Shown here: positions 1 to 8,936 of the stretch, in pieces
How the letters are laid out: each line of letters opens with the position of its first letter
How positions within the stretch are numbered: position 1 is the stretch's first letter
Assembly (NCBI GenBank): GCA_002496845.1
Contig: DALQ01000102.1
Span: 1-48,578, forward strand
Direction: 5' to 3'
Length of the DNA stretch: 48,578 nt
Origin: Euryarchaeota archaeon UBA495
GTDB taxonomy: Archaea; Thermoplasmatota; Poseidoniia; Poseidoniales; Poseidoniaceae
Notes under the pieces: generated by a model
What the model was told of the DNA's origin: nothing
What the model saw: the letters and a program-made list of their open reading frames with translations, nothing else
The model's database searches: none
Translations under genes and position numbers: made by a program

Positions 1-3000
1 TGAACATGGTCGCAACAAACCTCAGCCGCCCATTGCTGGAAGCCACCGGCTCGGGTCAATTTGAAGCCGACACGCTGACCATGATTGGCGACGTTGGCAT
101 GCTTCTTCGCGACGTGCACACCTCGTTGCATGACGTGCACGTCGACCTCGGCCTTGGCGAGGGGCCCGCCATCGATCTGATGGCCGGGAACCACGATTGG
201 GGCGACGTGGTCCTCGAGCGCCGCTACCGGTCGTTTGACCAGGTCAGCCAGGGCCTCGTGGCACGCTACGCGACCCTCGACGCCAACGCCATCACGTCCA
301 CGAATCTGTCAACAGGGGTGCACCTCGACACCACGCATCTTTCGGCCAACATGCTGACCAGTGTGGACGGGCGCCATGCAGGCCTGCTTCTCGAGGACAG
401 TTCAGCAACCGTCAGTGACCTTGACACACGCTTGAGTCCGACCGGAGTGGACGCCACGGCCTCCACGCTGATCGTCGAAGACTGGTTGGCCGACCGTCAC
501 CAACTCGGCCTCAACCTTGACGACGATTCCACCGCCACCGTGCGCACCTACGCTGCGAGCGGAGGCACAGGCTCCGCAGATGCGTTGGGAGGGGGATTCT
601 TCCTGTGGGGTGGAAGCCCTAGCACAAGGGTGCAAACCTCAACCCACGACCGATTCACGGAGACGCCGGTGACGTTCACTGATTTGGACGAACAACCGAT
701 CGTGGCCACCATCATGGTCCATGGATTCCATCTGACCTCGGACGTCAACGGCGCGTCCACCCTTCCGCTGTTGACCGGCGGGTCGGACGTTGTCGCGTTG
801 GCCGACGGAGCAGGCGTCAGCGACCGCCTCTTCGGTGGCCAGAGCGGTCAACGGATGCAGATTCCTGTGTTGCCCAACGGAGATTGGGTTCTCCCAAGTG
901 GCGTCGATGCCGTCTTGGGAGCCAAGCCCGACGGAACCCCTCACGTGTTGAACGGTGATCTGACCGTCCGCCAGGGAGCAAGCCTCACGCTTGACGGCAC
1001 CACCCTCCAATTGGCCAGCGGTTTCAGCGCTGAAGTGGAGACAGGGGCAACGCTGCGAGGCATTGATGGACGCCTGATGGCCGACCAAATCGCAGCGCTC
1101 GGCTCAGCCGATTTGCTTGGCCAAGACGGCCGTTTGCTCCTCGATGGCCCGCTTTCATGGTCCTGCGCCGCAGGCACCTCCGCGACCGGACTTGAGTTGC
1201 TCAAAGCCACCACACTGGCTCCAGGCTGCGAAGTCACGTTGCTGGACGGTGCGGTGAATGCGTCGGTGACGGCGTTGACCTCGGCCCGTCTCGAAGTTCA
1301 ATCGCCCATGGTCGTGGACGTGCTGGACGTGGGGCAACCTGTGGCCGGCGTCAGCATCCTTGTGGCCGGTGAGCTCAGCATCACAGACCAGAACGGGCGT
1401 GTTGAAGGGACCACCACCGCGTTGCTGGTGGACGAAACCGGCAGCACGGAAACCGGGGTGATCATGGTCCGCATGGACCGCAACGGCCGCACCGATGCTG
1501 TGGCGTGGGACACCAGCGCTCCGCTCGAACACCGGTTCATGTCCTCTACGTTGGCCGGCGGGGCGCTCTCCGGCTGGACGGTGCTTGAAGCACAATGGAG
1601 CCCTTACTACCTCGACACCGACCTGACGGTGACCTCAGACGGGACGCTTACCTTGCGCGACGGTGTGTTGCTCAGGATCGCCGATGGCGTGGGCATCGAC
1701 GTGAAGGGCAGCCTCGACGTGGCCGAAGCCACGATGCAGGGCCCCGGTGCGGGAGCCCGTTGGACCGGTCTGCTGGTTGATGGCGACGTGGAAACGGACG
1801 TCACGCTTCGTGGCGCCCGCGTGCTTGAGGCGAGTCCCGCTTTCCGACACCACGGGACCGGTCACGTGCAGATGACCTCCACGACGCTGGCCCGGTCCTC
1901 TGGGGCCGACCCTCTCATCGAGGTGCTTCCGGGAGCCAGCGGAGCGCTCGATCTTGTGGACGTCACCCTTCGCGATGCTGGAGGCGTTTGCATGCGGGCT
2001 CAGGGACCCAACCTCGAATTGACGGTCAACGGGCTTCTGTTCGACGGATGCGGCGACGAAGCGGCATGGTGGAGGAACCTCGATGTCGTGGCTTCGAACC
2101 TCACCGTCGGGGCCGGTTCAGGGGCTGGCGTGCATCTGTACGGTGTGCGTGGGTCCGTGGACGGCGTGAACGCAAGCATGCACGACGGAGCAGGTGCATC
2201 CATGCACGTGCAAGACATCGACGACGATTTCCGTCTCACAGATTTGACCCTCGTCGCCGGCCAAGGCACCGCGGCTTTCACCGGCGGTCCCAACCGTGCT
2301 TTGGACGTGGACGGTGTTCACATCACAGGCGCTCCGGGCCTCGACGTCGATGATTCGGCTGGTGCGTTGCAGAACCTTGTTCTCGAAGGGCCAGGCACTG
2401 GAACGGCCTTCATCGCACACCACGGACGTTCTTCCTCCTTGGTGGTGGACGGACTTGCCATCAGCGGCTACGCCCTTGGCGTCGATGCTCATGCGGACAG
2501 CAACGAGGACCCAGCACCATTGCGCATTCGTGGCGGCTCGGTGCAGGCCGACGTGGCGGTAGCGGCCGACGGCCACCCTGTCGAGTTGAATGGCGTTGAC
2601 GTGACCGGGAGCATCCAGATCGCCGACACCACACTGGACCTCGTCTCAGGCACCGTCGACCTCAGCGAAGCCACCGTTCTGGGCGATGGCATCCTCGAGC
2701 GTTGGATTGTGCAGCGGTTCGTCAGCGTCCGCGACGGTTCTCCAGCAGATGGTGCATGGACGGTGACGCCTGCGTTGCCTGCCGGCGTTGCAGCAACCGC
2801 CGTTGCTCAGGGCGCAGCCGTTGACGTCCCCCTCTTGGTGGGTCACATCGATGTCGATGAAATGTTGACAACCAACGAAGGTAGCGTTTCCCTCGACGTT
2901 CCAGGGTCTCCTCCCGTGACGGCCAACGTGACCTTTGGAACAGAGCCAGTGACCTTGACGGTCTTGGGCAACCAAGCCCCAACCGTGTCCTTTGAGCGAC

Positions 3001-3668
3001 CGATCAGTGGCGCGAGGGTCATGGAAAGCCTCCCAATCGAAGCACGGCTGAACGTGGCCGACGACCACGAAGACCCCGCAGACCTCGTGTACGATTGGAC
3101 CGTTCGGGATGACATGGGCGTGGTGATGATGCGTTCCAGCGAGGCGATCGTGTGGAACATCACCGACCTTCCTGCTGACCTGTACCTGTTTGAGGTCGTG
3201 GTCACGGACGGTTACGGCGCCAGCACGACGGTTCTGCTCGACGTTGAGGTGACTCCCCTCGACACCGACGGTGACTGGACCAGCACGTGCAGTGAATTGA
3301 CGTGGTACGACGAGCAGACCGCTACGCCGTGTGGGCCGGACGTCTACGACCTCGACGACGACGGTGACGGCATTCGAGACGCACGTGATGCGTTCCCAAT
3401 GGACGCCTGCGCGTCGGTCGACACCGACGAAGACGGACAACCCGATGACGTGAACTGTCCCCCAGGACAATCGACGTGGCTGGTGGCTGACCAAGACGAC
3501 GACGGCGACGGCACTCCAGACGTCATGGAAGGCGCCAGTGAGGACGACGGACCATCCACCGTGGGCCTTGTGGCCATGACCGTGTTTGTTCTGCTTGGGT
3601 TGGTGCTCTTGCTGCGTCGCCGTGGTGGCGGCGGACAATTGTCACAGAAGGACTTGGTTCACCTCTGA
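1..3668 (+). CDS. Giant surface protein, C-terminally membrane-anchored (5' partial)
   Basis: The reading frame is open to the left edge of the window and shows no signal peptide, so the true start lies upstream; about 1220 residues are visible. Most of the chain is Gly/Ala/Asp/Thr-rich with recurring short beta-strand patterns (LDVDGV, LNGVDVTG), like a parallel beta-helix or right-handed repeat surface protein. Around residues 995-1090 lies a PKD/Ig-like module beginning near NQAPTVSFERP. Residues about 1095-1180 hold Asp-rich DLDDDGDGIRDARDAFP and DQDDDGDGTPD segments, resembling thrombospondin type 3 calcium-binding repeats. A single membrane helix at about 1186-1206 is followed by a basic RRRGGGG stop-transfer tail. 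The inferred role is an exported, cell-surface adhesin- or structure-like protein held by its C terminus. The exact function is unknown. The architecture is clear, the family assignment weak. Confidence 0.8.
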   Translation, partial: NMVATNLSRPLLEATGSGQFEADTLTMIGDVGMLLRDVHTSLHDVHVDLGLGEGPAIDLMAGNHDWGDVVLERRYRSFDQVSQGLVARYATLDANAITSTNLSTGVHLDTTHLSANMLTSVDGRHAGLLLEDSSATVSDLDTRLSPTGVDATASTLIVEDWLADRHQLGLNLDDDSTATVRTYAASGGTGSADALGGGFFLWGGSPSTRVQTSTHDRFTETPVTFTDLDEQPIVATIMVHGFHLTSDVNGASTLPLLTGGSDVVALADGAGVSDRLFGGQSGQRMQIPVLPNGDWVLPSGVDAVLGAKPDGTPHVLNGDLTVRQGASLTLDGTTLQLASGFSAEVETGATLRGIDGRLMADQIAALGSADLLGQDGRLLLDGPLSWSCAAGTSATGLELLKATTLAPGCEVTLLDGAVNASVTALTSARLEVQSPMVVDVLDVGQPVAGVSILVAGELSITDQNGRVEGTTTALLVDETGSTETGVIMVRMDRNGRTDAVAWDTSAPLEHRFMSSTLAGGALSGWTVLEAQWSPYYLDTDLTVTSDGTLTLRDGVLLRIADGVGIDVKGSLDVAEATMQGPGAGARWTGLLVDGDVETDVTLRGARVLEASPAFRHHGTGHVQMTSTTLARSSGADPLIEVLPGASGALDLVDVTLRDAGGVCMRAQGPNLELTVNGLLFDGCGDEAAWWRNLDVVASNLTVGAGSGAGVHLYGVRGSVDGVNASMHDGAGASMHVQDIDDDFRLTDLTLVAGQGTAAFTGGPNRALDVDGVHITGAPGLDVDDSAGALQNLVLEGPGTGTAFIAHHGRSSSLVVDGLAISGYALGVDAHADSNEDPAPLRIRGGSVQADVAVAADGHPVELNGVDVTGSIQIADTTLDLVSGTVDLSEATVLGDGILERWIVQRFVSVRDGSPADGAWTVTPALPAGVAATAVAQGAAVDVPLLVGHIDVDEMLTTNEGSVSLDVPGSPPVTANVTFGTEPVTLTVLGNQAPTVSFERPISGARVMESLPIEARLNVADDHEDPADLVYDWTVRDDMGVVMMRSSEAIVWNITDLPADLYLFEVVVTDGYGASTTVLLDVEVTPLDTDGDWTSTCSELTWYDEQTATPCGPDVYDLDDDGDGIRDARDAFPMDACASVDTDEDGQPDDVNCPPGQSTWLVADQDDDGDGTPDVMEGASEDDGPSTVGLVAMTVFVLLGLVLLLRRRGGGGQLSQKDLVHL

Positions 3669-3677
3669 GGTGTTTGG

Positions 3678-4226
3678 ATGAACCTCCCTCCCTCGGACAT
3701 CATTGGCCTCATGGCCGTGCTCGTGTTGGCTGGAATCGTCGTTTGGGACGCGGTCTGGTTGATCCGACAATCCCGACTGGTACCCGAACTTGGCCCTGCC
3801 CCGGGGGGCTTTGCTTGGTCGAGCGGGGGCGCGGAGGAGGCCATTCGGCACTGGGGAAACCTGTTCTCGATGGCCGCCATGTTGGTGCTGCCGTGGGGCT
3901 TCATTCGCATGTCGGGCACCTCCCCGCTGTGGGCTGTGCTGTGGGACGTGCTCCTCCTGCTCCATCTCGTTGGCTTGCTCGTGCCCAAGCGGTACGCCGT
4001 GACGAAAACGCACCTCATTGCTGACGGCCAACGGTATGCGTGGGAGCGCCTGAAGTTGGCCGACCGCCAACCGCGCCGGCGCATCATGCTCCTACGGCGC
4101 GGCTGGGGCATTTTTGGCCCCCTTCCTGTGGCGGCGGAAGCCAACGAACTCACGATGGTTCGAGCGTGGATCGCTGCGGGAATGCTTGGCGGTGAGTCTT
4201 GGTCGCTGATGCTGGAAGAGGAGTGA
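3678..4226 (+). CDS. Small three-helix membrane protein, hypothetical
   Basis: This 182-residue protein starts with ATG nine bases after the surface-protein stop. Hydrophobic segments lie at about residues 8-29, 59-80 and 84-104, so three membrane helices are likely. The C-terminal third is basic and probably cytoplasmic (RQPRRRIMLLRRGWG) and ends in an acidic LMLEEE. I do not recognise a family. It is on the same strand as the surface-protein gene upstream, and the next gene begins about 40 bp downstream, so co-transcription is plausible. Base composition and codon use look like the neighbours, which supports a real gene. Confidence 0.7.
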   Translation: MNLPPSDIIGLMAVLVLAGIVVWDAVWLIRQSRLVPELGPAPGGFAWSSGGAEEAIRHWGNLFSMAAMLVLPWGFIRMSGTSPLWAVLWDVLLLLHLVGLLVPKRYAVTKTHLIADGQRYAWERLKLADRQPRRRIMLLRRGWGIFGPLPVAAEANELTMVRAWIAAGMLGGESWSLMLEEE

Positions 4227-4264
4227 AGCATCCGTTCAAAGACCGCGTGCGGCATCTTCTGTTC

Positions 4265-4702
4265 ATGGAGTGGACGACGAGCGGCAACGACATTTTTCTC
4301 CGGCTGGATCCAGGCGAAGAAATCCATCGGTCCTTGCAAGAGGTGGCGGATGCGCTCAACCTCAACGCCGCAGCGGTGACCAGCGGCATTGGGCGCGTTC
4401 GTGCATCGGTCTACGGTTTCATGGACGACGACCACGTCTACCATCGACGCACCATCGAAGGGGGCGCAGAACTCGTGGCCCTGCAAGGCAACCTGGCCCG
4501 ACATGAGGAAGGTCACCCGTTCACCCATCTTCATGCGGTCCTCTCCGACGACGATCTTGTCCCTGCAGCAGGCCATTTGTTCGAGGCCACCGTCCACGTG
4601 ACGGCGGAAATTCACCTCCGGCGGATGGACAAGGCGTTGGCCATGCGCTGTCCGCTCGAGAACAGCCAATTCACCGCCCTGCGCCTCGGTGATGAAGTCT
4701 GA
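4265..4702 (+). CDS. PPC (DUF296) domain protein, putative DNA-binding
   Basis: The 145-residue product matches the single-domain PPC/DUF296 fold found in prokaryotes. An early RLDPGEEI segment is followed by the helix SLQEVADALNLNAAAV, then TSGIGRVRASVYGF. The His-rich HPFTHLHAVLSDDD and the closing strand pattern GHLFEATVHVTAEIHL follow. The His residues match the conserved metal-site positions seen in archaeal and bacterial PPC proteins. Related domains in plants are AT-hook-linked DNA-binding proteins; prokaryotic functions are mostly unknown. ATG at 4265 is preferred over an in-frame TTG at 4199, because the extra 22 residues are uncharacteristic and overlap the preceding gene. The domain call is good; the biological role is open. 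Confidence 0.78.
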   Translation: MEWTTSGNDIFLRLDPGEEIHRSLQEVADALNLNAAAVTSGIGRVRASVYGFMDDDHVYHRRTIEGGAELVALQGNLARHEEGHPFTHLHAVLSDDDLVPAAGHLFEATVHVTAEIHLRRMDKALAMRCPLENSQFTALRLGDEV

Positions 4703-4740
4703 GGCGAGGCCTCAAAGAGCCTCAAGCGTGGTGAAGGTGC

Positions 4741-6903
4741 ATGGGCGGGGCTGCGCAGGATGACGCGTCGCGCATCGCGTGGCTGGCGGAGGAAATTGCT
4801 CGCCACTCCGACCTCTACTACAACGCCGCAGCACCGGAGATCAGCGACGCTGCGTTCGATGCACTCTGGGACGAACTGAAGCGCCTTGCGCCCGATCACG
4901 CCCAGCTCCAGCGCGTCGGTGCAGAGGTCGAACCCGGCTCCGTGAAGGTGGATCATCGCTTCCCGATGCGCAGCCTCGACAAAGGGACCGGAGACGACGA
5001 CGTGGTGCATTTTGTTCAGCAGACGGCCGGTGGCGCAACCCGCATTCTGGCCCAACCCAAATTGGACGGCTCAGCGCTGTCCTTGGAATACAGGTGCGGG
5101 CGTCTCGTGCGTGCCGCCACACGCGGAAGTGGCGACCGTGGCGAAGACGTCACGCGAAACGCGCGAAAGGTGGCCAACGTCCCTGAACGCCTGGCCGTTG
5201 CCGTGGACGCGCATGTGCGTGGCGAGGTCGTGATGCCCCTGGACGTGTTTGATGCGAAGTACCGCGAGGTCTCTCCGAACCCGCGAAACCTCGCCGCGGG
5301 TGCGTTGCGTCAGAAGCACGACGTGGGCAAAGCCGACGCCAGCGACCTTGTGTTCCATGCCTACGACGTCCGCTTCCTGCCTCCAGAAGAACGTCATCCG
5401 GAATCCTCGGCTCCGCCGGACGAGGACGAGGACGACGCCTTGCTGATCTGGCTTGAGGACGCAGGCATCAGGCCCGCGGACTGGACCGTCCACGAAGCCG
5501 AAACGCCAGCAGAGGTCGCTCAAGCCCTCATTGCCTCCACCCAAACGTGGAGCAACAACCGCGCCACCTTCCCCTTCGAAATCGATGGCGTGGTGTACAA
5601 GGTGACGTCCAGGATGCATCGCGACCGCTTGGGCATGACGGCCCACCACCCACGTTGGGCGTTGGCGTGGAAATTCCCTCCAGAGGAAGCGGTGTCGGTG
5701 TTGCTGAGCGTGGATTGGCAAACGGGCAGGACCGGTGCGGTCACTCCTGTAGCACGCATTGCACCGCAGGTGGTGGCCGGCGTCACCGTTGAGAACACCA
5801 CCTTGCACAACGCAGGTGAAGTCGAGCGTCTCGACCTCCGGGTGGGCGACAAAGTCCGCATCGTGCGACGCGGCGACGTGATTCCAAAGATCGAAGCCGG
5901 CCTCGGCCGGGCCACGGCGCACGACCTCTCTGGGCGCCTCCATGCCGACGGGCGCCCGTTCGAAGGGGCCCTCCCAGACGCCACCTCCATCACCATCCCA
6001 ACGGCGTGTCCGTCCTGTGGAGCCGCGCTTCGCTTGGACGGCGCCTTCCTCCGATGTGACGAATTGATGTGTGACGCCCGGGCCTCTCGTGCCTTGTTGT
6101 ATTGGTGCCGTGCCCTCGAAATGGACGGCATCGGTGAGAAATTGGTCGACCAACTCCTCGAGCAAGGCCTCGTTGCAGGCCTCGAAGACCTCTACGCCCT
6201 GACCATGGAGCAATTGACGTCGCTTGAGCGCATGGGAGAGACCTCAGCAGGAAACGTGCTTTCGCAGGTCGAGTCCTCGCGAACCATGCCGCTTGGGCGT
6301 TTTCTTCACGCCTTGGGCCTGCCTGGCATCGGTCCAGAACTGGCCACGGCCATGGCTCAACACTTCGGTGAAGCCAGCAGCGTGTTGCCTTGGGTTGAGC
6401 GTGCGCTGGCCCAACCGGGTGAACCGGCCTTTGGACCGATCAACGACGACCGCGGCAAACCCCACGCTCAGCCCGAAGCCATACGTGACCTGTGCACCAT
6501 GGACGGCGTGGGCGTCGTGGTGGCCCAAGCGTTCAGGGACGGTTTGAATTCGCGCCGCAGCACCGTCGAAGCCTTGCTTCAGTGCCTCACGGTCACGGAC
6601 CAAGCACGACCGCCGTCGGGCGGGGTGCTGGAAGGGCGCTCGTTTTGCCTGACGGGCACCCTCGCGTCCCCACGGAAAGCCGTGCAAGACGCCATCAAAG
6701 CCGCGGGCGGACGCGTGGTTGGAAGCGTTTCCAAATCCTTGGACGTCCTTGTGGCGGGCGCCTCAGCAGGGTCAAAGTTGGCCAAGGCAGAGGCGCTCGG
6801 GGTCGAGGTCTGGGACGAAGCGAGGCTTGAGCAGGAACTTGGGGGCAGCGCTGAAGCAGAATCCGCCCCGTCGCCAAACACGTTGGATCGCTGGATGGCC
6901 TAA
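4741..6903 (+). CDS. ligA: NAD-dependent DNA ligase LigA
   Basis: This enzyme seals nicks in duplex DNA using NAD+. The 720-residue chain has the complete bacterial-type order. An Ia domain with DLYYNAAAPEISDAAFDAL binds NMN. The adenylation domain follows, with catalytic Lys107 in AQPKLDGSALSLEY. An OB-fold follows (WQTGRTGAVTPVARI), then a four-Cys zinc finger starting CPSCG at Cys423. Helix-hairpin-helix repeats (MDGIGEKLVDQLLEQGL, GLPGIGPELATAMA) lead to a C-terminal BRCT domain at about 628-705 (GRSFCLTGTLASPRKAV). The length is slightly above the usual 650-700 because of an acidic insert near residue 225 (PPDEDEDDA). Archaea usually rely on ATP-dependent ligase; a bacterial-type enzyme suggests ancient transfer or a second ligase. 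Its 3' end abuts the convergent PAC2 gene with one base between them. Confidence 0.97.
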   Translation: MGGAAQDDASRIAWLAEEIARHSDLYYNAAAPEISDAAFDALWDELKRLAPDHAQLQRVGAEVEPGSVKVDHRFPMRSLDKGTGDDDVVHFVQQTAGGATRILAQPKLDGSALSLEYRCGRLVRAATRGSGDRGEDVTRNARKVANVPERLAVAVDAHVRGEVVMPLDVFDAKYREVSPNPRNLAAGALRQKHDVGKADASDLVFHAYDVRFLPPEERHPESSAPPDEDEDDALLIWLEDAGIRPADWTVHEAETPAEVAQALIASTQTWSNNRATFPFEIDGVVYKVTSRMHRDRLGMTAHHPRWALAWKFPPEEAVSVLLSVDWQTGRTGAVTPVARIAPQVVAGVTVENTTLHNAGEVERLDLRVGDKVRIVRRGDVIPKIEAGLGRATAHDLSGRLHADGRPFEGALPDATSITIPTACPSCGAALRLDGAFLRCDELMCDARASRALLYWCRALEMDGIGEKLVDQLLEQGLVAGLEDLYALTMEQLTSLERMGETSAGNVLSQVESSRTMPLGRFLHALGLPGIGPELATAMAQHFGEASSVLPWVERALAQPGEPAFGPINDDRGKPHAQPEAIRDLCTMDGVGVVVAQAFRDGLNSRRSTVEALLQCLTVTDQARPPSGGVLEGRSFCLTGTLASPRKAVQDAIKAAGGRVVGSVSKSLDVLVAGASAGSKLAKAEALGVEVWDEARLEQELGGSAEAESAPSPNTLDRWMA

Positions 6904-6904
6904 G

Positions 6905-7717
6905 TCAACCGTAGAGCATGGCGTTCGTTCCGCTGGACCCTTGCTCGTCCTGCTTTGCAGCGTTCATCATCGCTGAAACTTGTTCTTCGATGGCTTCCGC
7001 TTCTTGGATCAATTCCTCGATGTCGAGCGAGGTGATGGGCAAGAGTTGGTCGATGCATCGGATGATTTCTGCCGCCGCTCGAGCGTCGGGGTAGCGTGGG
7101 TCAGCCTCGGCCATGATGCCCATCACGTCGATGCCTCGTCGGTGGGCTTCGCCGTGAATCGCAGCGTTCATGCCTCGAAGCACACCACGCTTGACCATCG
7201 TCAAACCAAGGTCTTGAGCGGCCTCCCTCATGGCTTCGTTGGAGGCAAGGCCGAGCAGGTCCACCCTCTCTTCGTCGTCATCGTACTCGATGGTGGGCTC
7301 GTTGCCGTCCATGCCGACGGCCTTCATGCCGGCTTTGGCGAAGGCGTCCACGGTCAGGCCGCGCCCAATCTTGGCTTCCTTGGACCAGTCAAACAGGGCC
7401 CAGACGAGTTCGTTTCCGATGAGGTCGTTGATCATCAACTCGCTCGTCAGAAGGATGACTTGGTCGCATCCATCGATGGAACAGACCGGGCTTCCTCCGT
7501 AGGCTCGCACGGGTGGGAGCGCCCAGCCGTCGTTGACGATCGCCACGGCAGGCAATCGGGAGTCAAAGATGCCACCAATGTAGTCTAATTCCAGGTGCTC
7601 GATGAGGTACGCGGCGACAATCGGACTGACCATGCCCACCGTGGGGAAACACGAGATCACCAACGCATTCTCGGTTTCGATGTCGCCTCTGATGCGAACC
7701 TTTGGGCCAGCGGTCAT
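6905..7717 (-). CDS. PAC2 family protein (proteasome assembly chaperone-like), copy 1
   Basis: The 270-residue product belongs to the PAC2 family, whose eukaryotic members chaperone 20S proteasome assembly and whose archaeal members are often annotated as proteasome assembly chaperones without proof. Diagnostic features are the early FPTVGMVSPIVAAYLIEHL, then FDSRLPAVAIVNDG, and late in the chain GVLRGMNAAIHGEAHRRGID and MAEADPRYPDARAAAEII. The C terminus is a helix (IEELIQEAEAIEEQVSAMM) with a Ser/Gly tail. ATG at 7717 is preferred over GTG at 7723. It is divergent from the Cas4-like nuclease gene, and the 82 bp between their start codons contain two perfect palindromic elements. A second PAC2 gene lies at 19518-20297. 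Confidence 0.88.
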   Translation of the reverse strand: MTAGPKVRIRGDIETENALVISCFPTVGMVSPIVAAYLIEHLELDYIGGIFDSRLPAVAIVNDGWALPPVRAYGGSPVCSIDGCDQVILLTSELMINDLIGNELVWALFDWSKEAKIGRGLTVDAFAKAGMKAVGMDGNEPTIEYDDDEERVDLLGLASNEAMREAAQDLGLTMVKRGVLRGMNAAIHGEAHRRGIDVMGIMAEADPRYPDARAAAEIIRCIDQLLPITSLDIEELIQEAEAIEEQVSAMMNAAKQDEQGSSGTNAMLYG

Positions 7718-7730
7718 ACCCACGCCTGTT

Positions 7731-7742
7731 GGCCCATGGGCC
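7731..7742. repeat. 12-bp perfect palindrome GGCCCATGGGCC
   Basis: A perfect 12-base palindrome lies between the divergent PAC2 and nuclease start codons. It is followed 11 bp later by a longer inverted repeat. It is placed where a dimeric regulator could touch both promoters. A GC-rich palindrome of this length can arise by chance in GC-rich DNA, so its role is uncertain. Confidence 0.4.
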
Positions 7743-7753
7743 TCAACCCTTCC

Positions 7754-7781
7754 GGCGTCATGGGCGAGGCTTCATGACGCC
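7754..7781. promoter_or_regulatory. 9-bp inverted repeat with 10-bp spacer, candidate operator
   Basis: GGCGTCATG at 7754-7762 is exactly complementary in reverse to CATGACGCC at 7773-7781, with a 10-base spacer. The two arm centres lie 19 bp apart, roughly two helical turns, which suits a dimeric DNA-binding protein. The site sits 18 bp upstream of the nuclease ATG, within the 82-bp divergent promoter region shared with the PAC2 gene. The repeat is directly visible; the operator role is inferred. Confidence 0.5.
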
Positions 7782-7799
7782 TGAGCAGAAAGCGTAGGT

Positions 7800-8936
7800 A
7801 TGGCGGACACACACCGGCTCTCCCCGTCGTCATGGAACCGGTACGAGACCTGTCCTCGCATGTATTGGTTGAGCCGACAAGGACTTCCTCGCAAGGCCGG
7901 GATGGCTGCGTCGTTGGGCACGGCCATCCACGCGTCGATCGAAGACGTGCTGAACATGGACATCAGCGATCGTCCCAAAGCGAGCATGGGGTGGCTTCCA
8001 GATGTCGGTGAAGCCTTCCTCAAGGACCGTTGGAACGAGGAAAAAGCAGCCTTCCATGACACGCCCCGGCATGGTCGGTGGAAAGACGACCGCTGGAAAG
8101 AAGCCGTCGACGGCCACCGTGGCGGCATTGATCTCCTCTTGCGTTGGGTTGGTGTCGAGGGCCTCTCGCACAACCGCATCACGGCAGCGCTCTGGTCGCG
8201 TGTCCAAGAACGGATGCTGGCCGTGGAAGGCGAACTCATCTCACGCGACGGCCGTCTTGGTGGGCGCGTGGACCTGCTGCTGAACGAGGTGGACGACAAC
8301 GGCCAAACGGTGGCTTGGGTGGTCGCCGACCTCAAGACCGGCCGGACGCCGGAAGGGAAATTGAAGCCGGAGGTCGACCGCCAGCTTCGGTTCTACCGTG
8401 ACCTCCTCCTTGCCAACAATCCCGATGCTCCAAACGTTCGTGCCGAGGGATGGTACACCCTCAACCGCACCACATGGAGGGCGTCAAACGACGCCGTGCT
8501 CGAGGACGCTTACGTCGCGTGGGAGGCAACGCAGCCCACCGAAGTGCCGCTCGAGCCAACCCCCGGGCCGAACAGTTGCGGGGGGTTCTGCGACTGGAAG
8601 GCGTGGTGTGGGCATTGGCTTCGCTGGCGCCACGATTCTGGGCGTTTGGACGAAGGCGATTTCCGCGATGCGGTGGTGCGTGTGGTTCGACGGCCCGCCG
8701 GATCTTCCTCGGTTGAAGTGGAACGCTTGCTTCCAGGGGAAGGCCCTGGTGACGTGGTCGACGGTGGCGGCCGGTGCTCCATGCTCTTTGTTGGAAGCGC
8801 CCTTGAGAAATTGGAGGCACTGATGGACGAGGATGCGGCGGCTCCGTTTTTCGTTGGAAGCGCCCTTGCCAAAGGCCACCAATGGCGCGTCGGGGATTGG
8901 TGTGACGTGCTCCCATGGACGCCGCACGCGGTCTGA
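7800..8936 (+). CDS. Cas4/RecB-like PD-(D/E)XK nuclease with Cys cluster
   Basis: The 378-residue product has the features of a RecB-family exonuclease. It opens with SPSSWNRYETCPRMYW (Cys18), the typical N-terminal Cys. GTAIHASIEDVL carries the conserved His. GGRVDLLL supplies one catalytic Asp and VADLKTG supplies the D-x-K. QLRFYRDLLLAN matches motif QhxxY. A later Cys260-x3-Cys264-x5-Cys270 triad completes a probable 4Fe-4S site with Cys18, as in Cas4 and AddB. The C-terminal 90 residues contain a short duplicated VGSAL(E/A)K motif and look less conserved. No cas1/cas2 or CRISPR array is nearby, so a role in general recombination or repair is more likely than CRISPR adaptation. It converges on the DnaQ-type exonuclease gene with no intervening base. 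Confidence 0.88.
   Translation: MADTHRLSPSSWNRYETCPRMYWLSRQGLPRKAGMAASLGTAIHASIEDVLNMDISDRPKASMGWLPDVGEAFLKDRWNEEKAAFHDTPRHGRWKDDRWKEAVDGHRGGIDLLLRWVGVEGLSHNRITAALWSRVQERMLAVEGELISRDGRLGGRVDLLLNEVDDNGQTVAWVVADLKTGRTPEGKLKPEVDRQLRFYRDLLLANNPDAPNVRAEGWYTLNRTTWRASNDAVLEDAYVAWEATQPTEVPLEPTPGPNSCGGFCDWKAWCGHWLRWRHDSGRLDEGDFRDAVVRVVRRPAGSSSVEVERLLPGEGPGDVVDGGGRCSMLFVGSALEKLEALMDEDAAAPFFVGSALAKGHQWRVGDWCDVLPWTPHAV
8790..8868 (+). repeat. In-frame 16-bp direct repeat within nuclease gene
   Basis: GTTGGAAGCGCCCTTG occurs at 8790-8805 and again at 8853-8868, exactly 63 bp (21 codons) apart and in frame. It encodes VGSALEK and VGSALAK. The sequence between and after the copies is not similar, so this is either a short motif reused in the protein or the remnant of a local duplication. 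Confidence 0.6.

Noticed and set aside
2646..3638. 330-codon antisense reading frame (minus strand) inside the giant surface-protein gene
   Set aside because: It mirrors the high-GC coding strand, has His/Val-rich low-quality composition, no family motif and no promoter; a shadow frame.
4703..4740. Short GAGGC/GCCTC stem between the PPC gene and ligA as a terminator
   Set aside because: The stem is only 5 bp, no T tract follows and the downstream gene is on the same strand only a few bases later.
7800..8936. Possible Cas4 of a CRISPR adaptation module
   Set aside because: No cas1, cas2, other cas gene or repeat-spacer array is present anywhere in the window.
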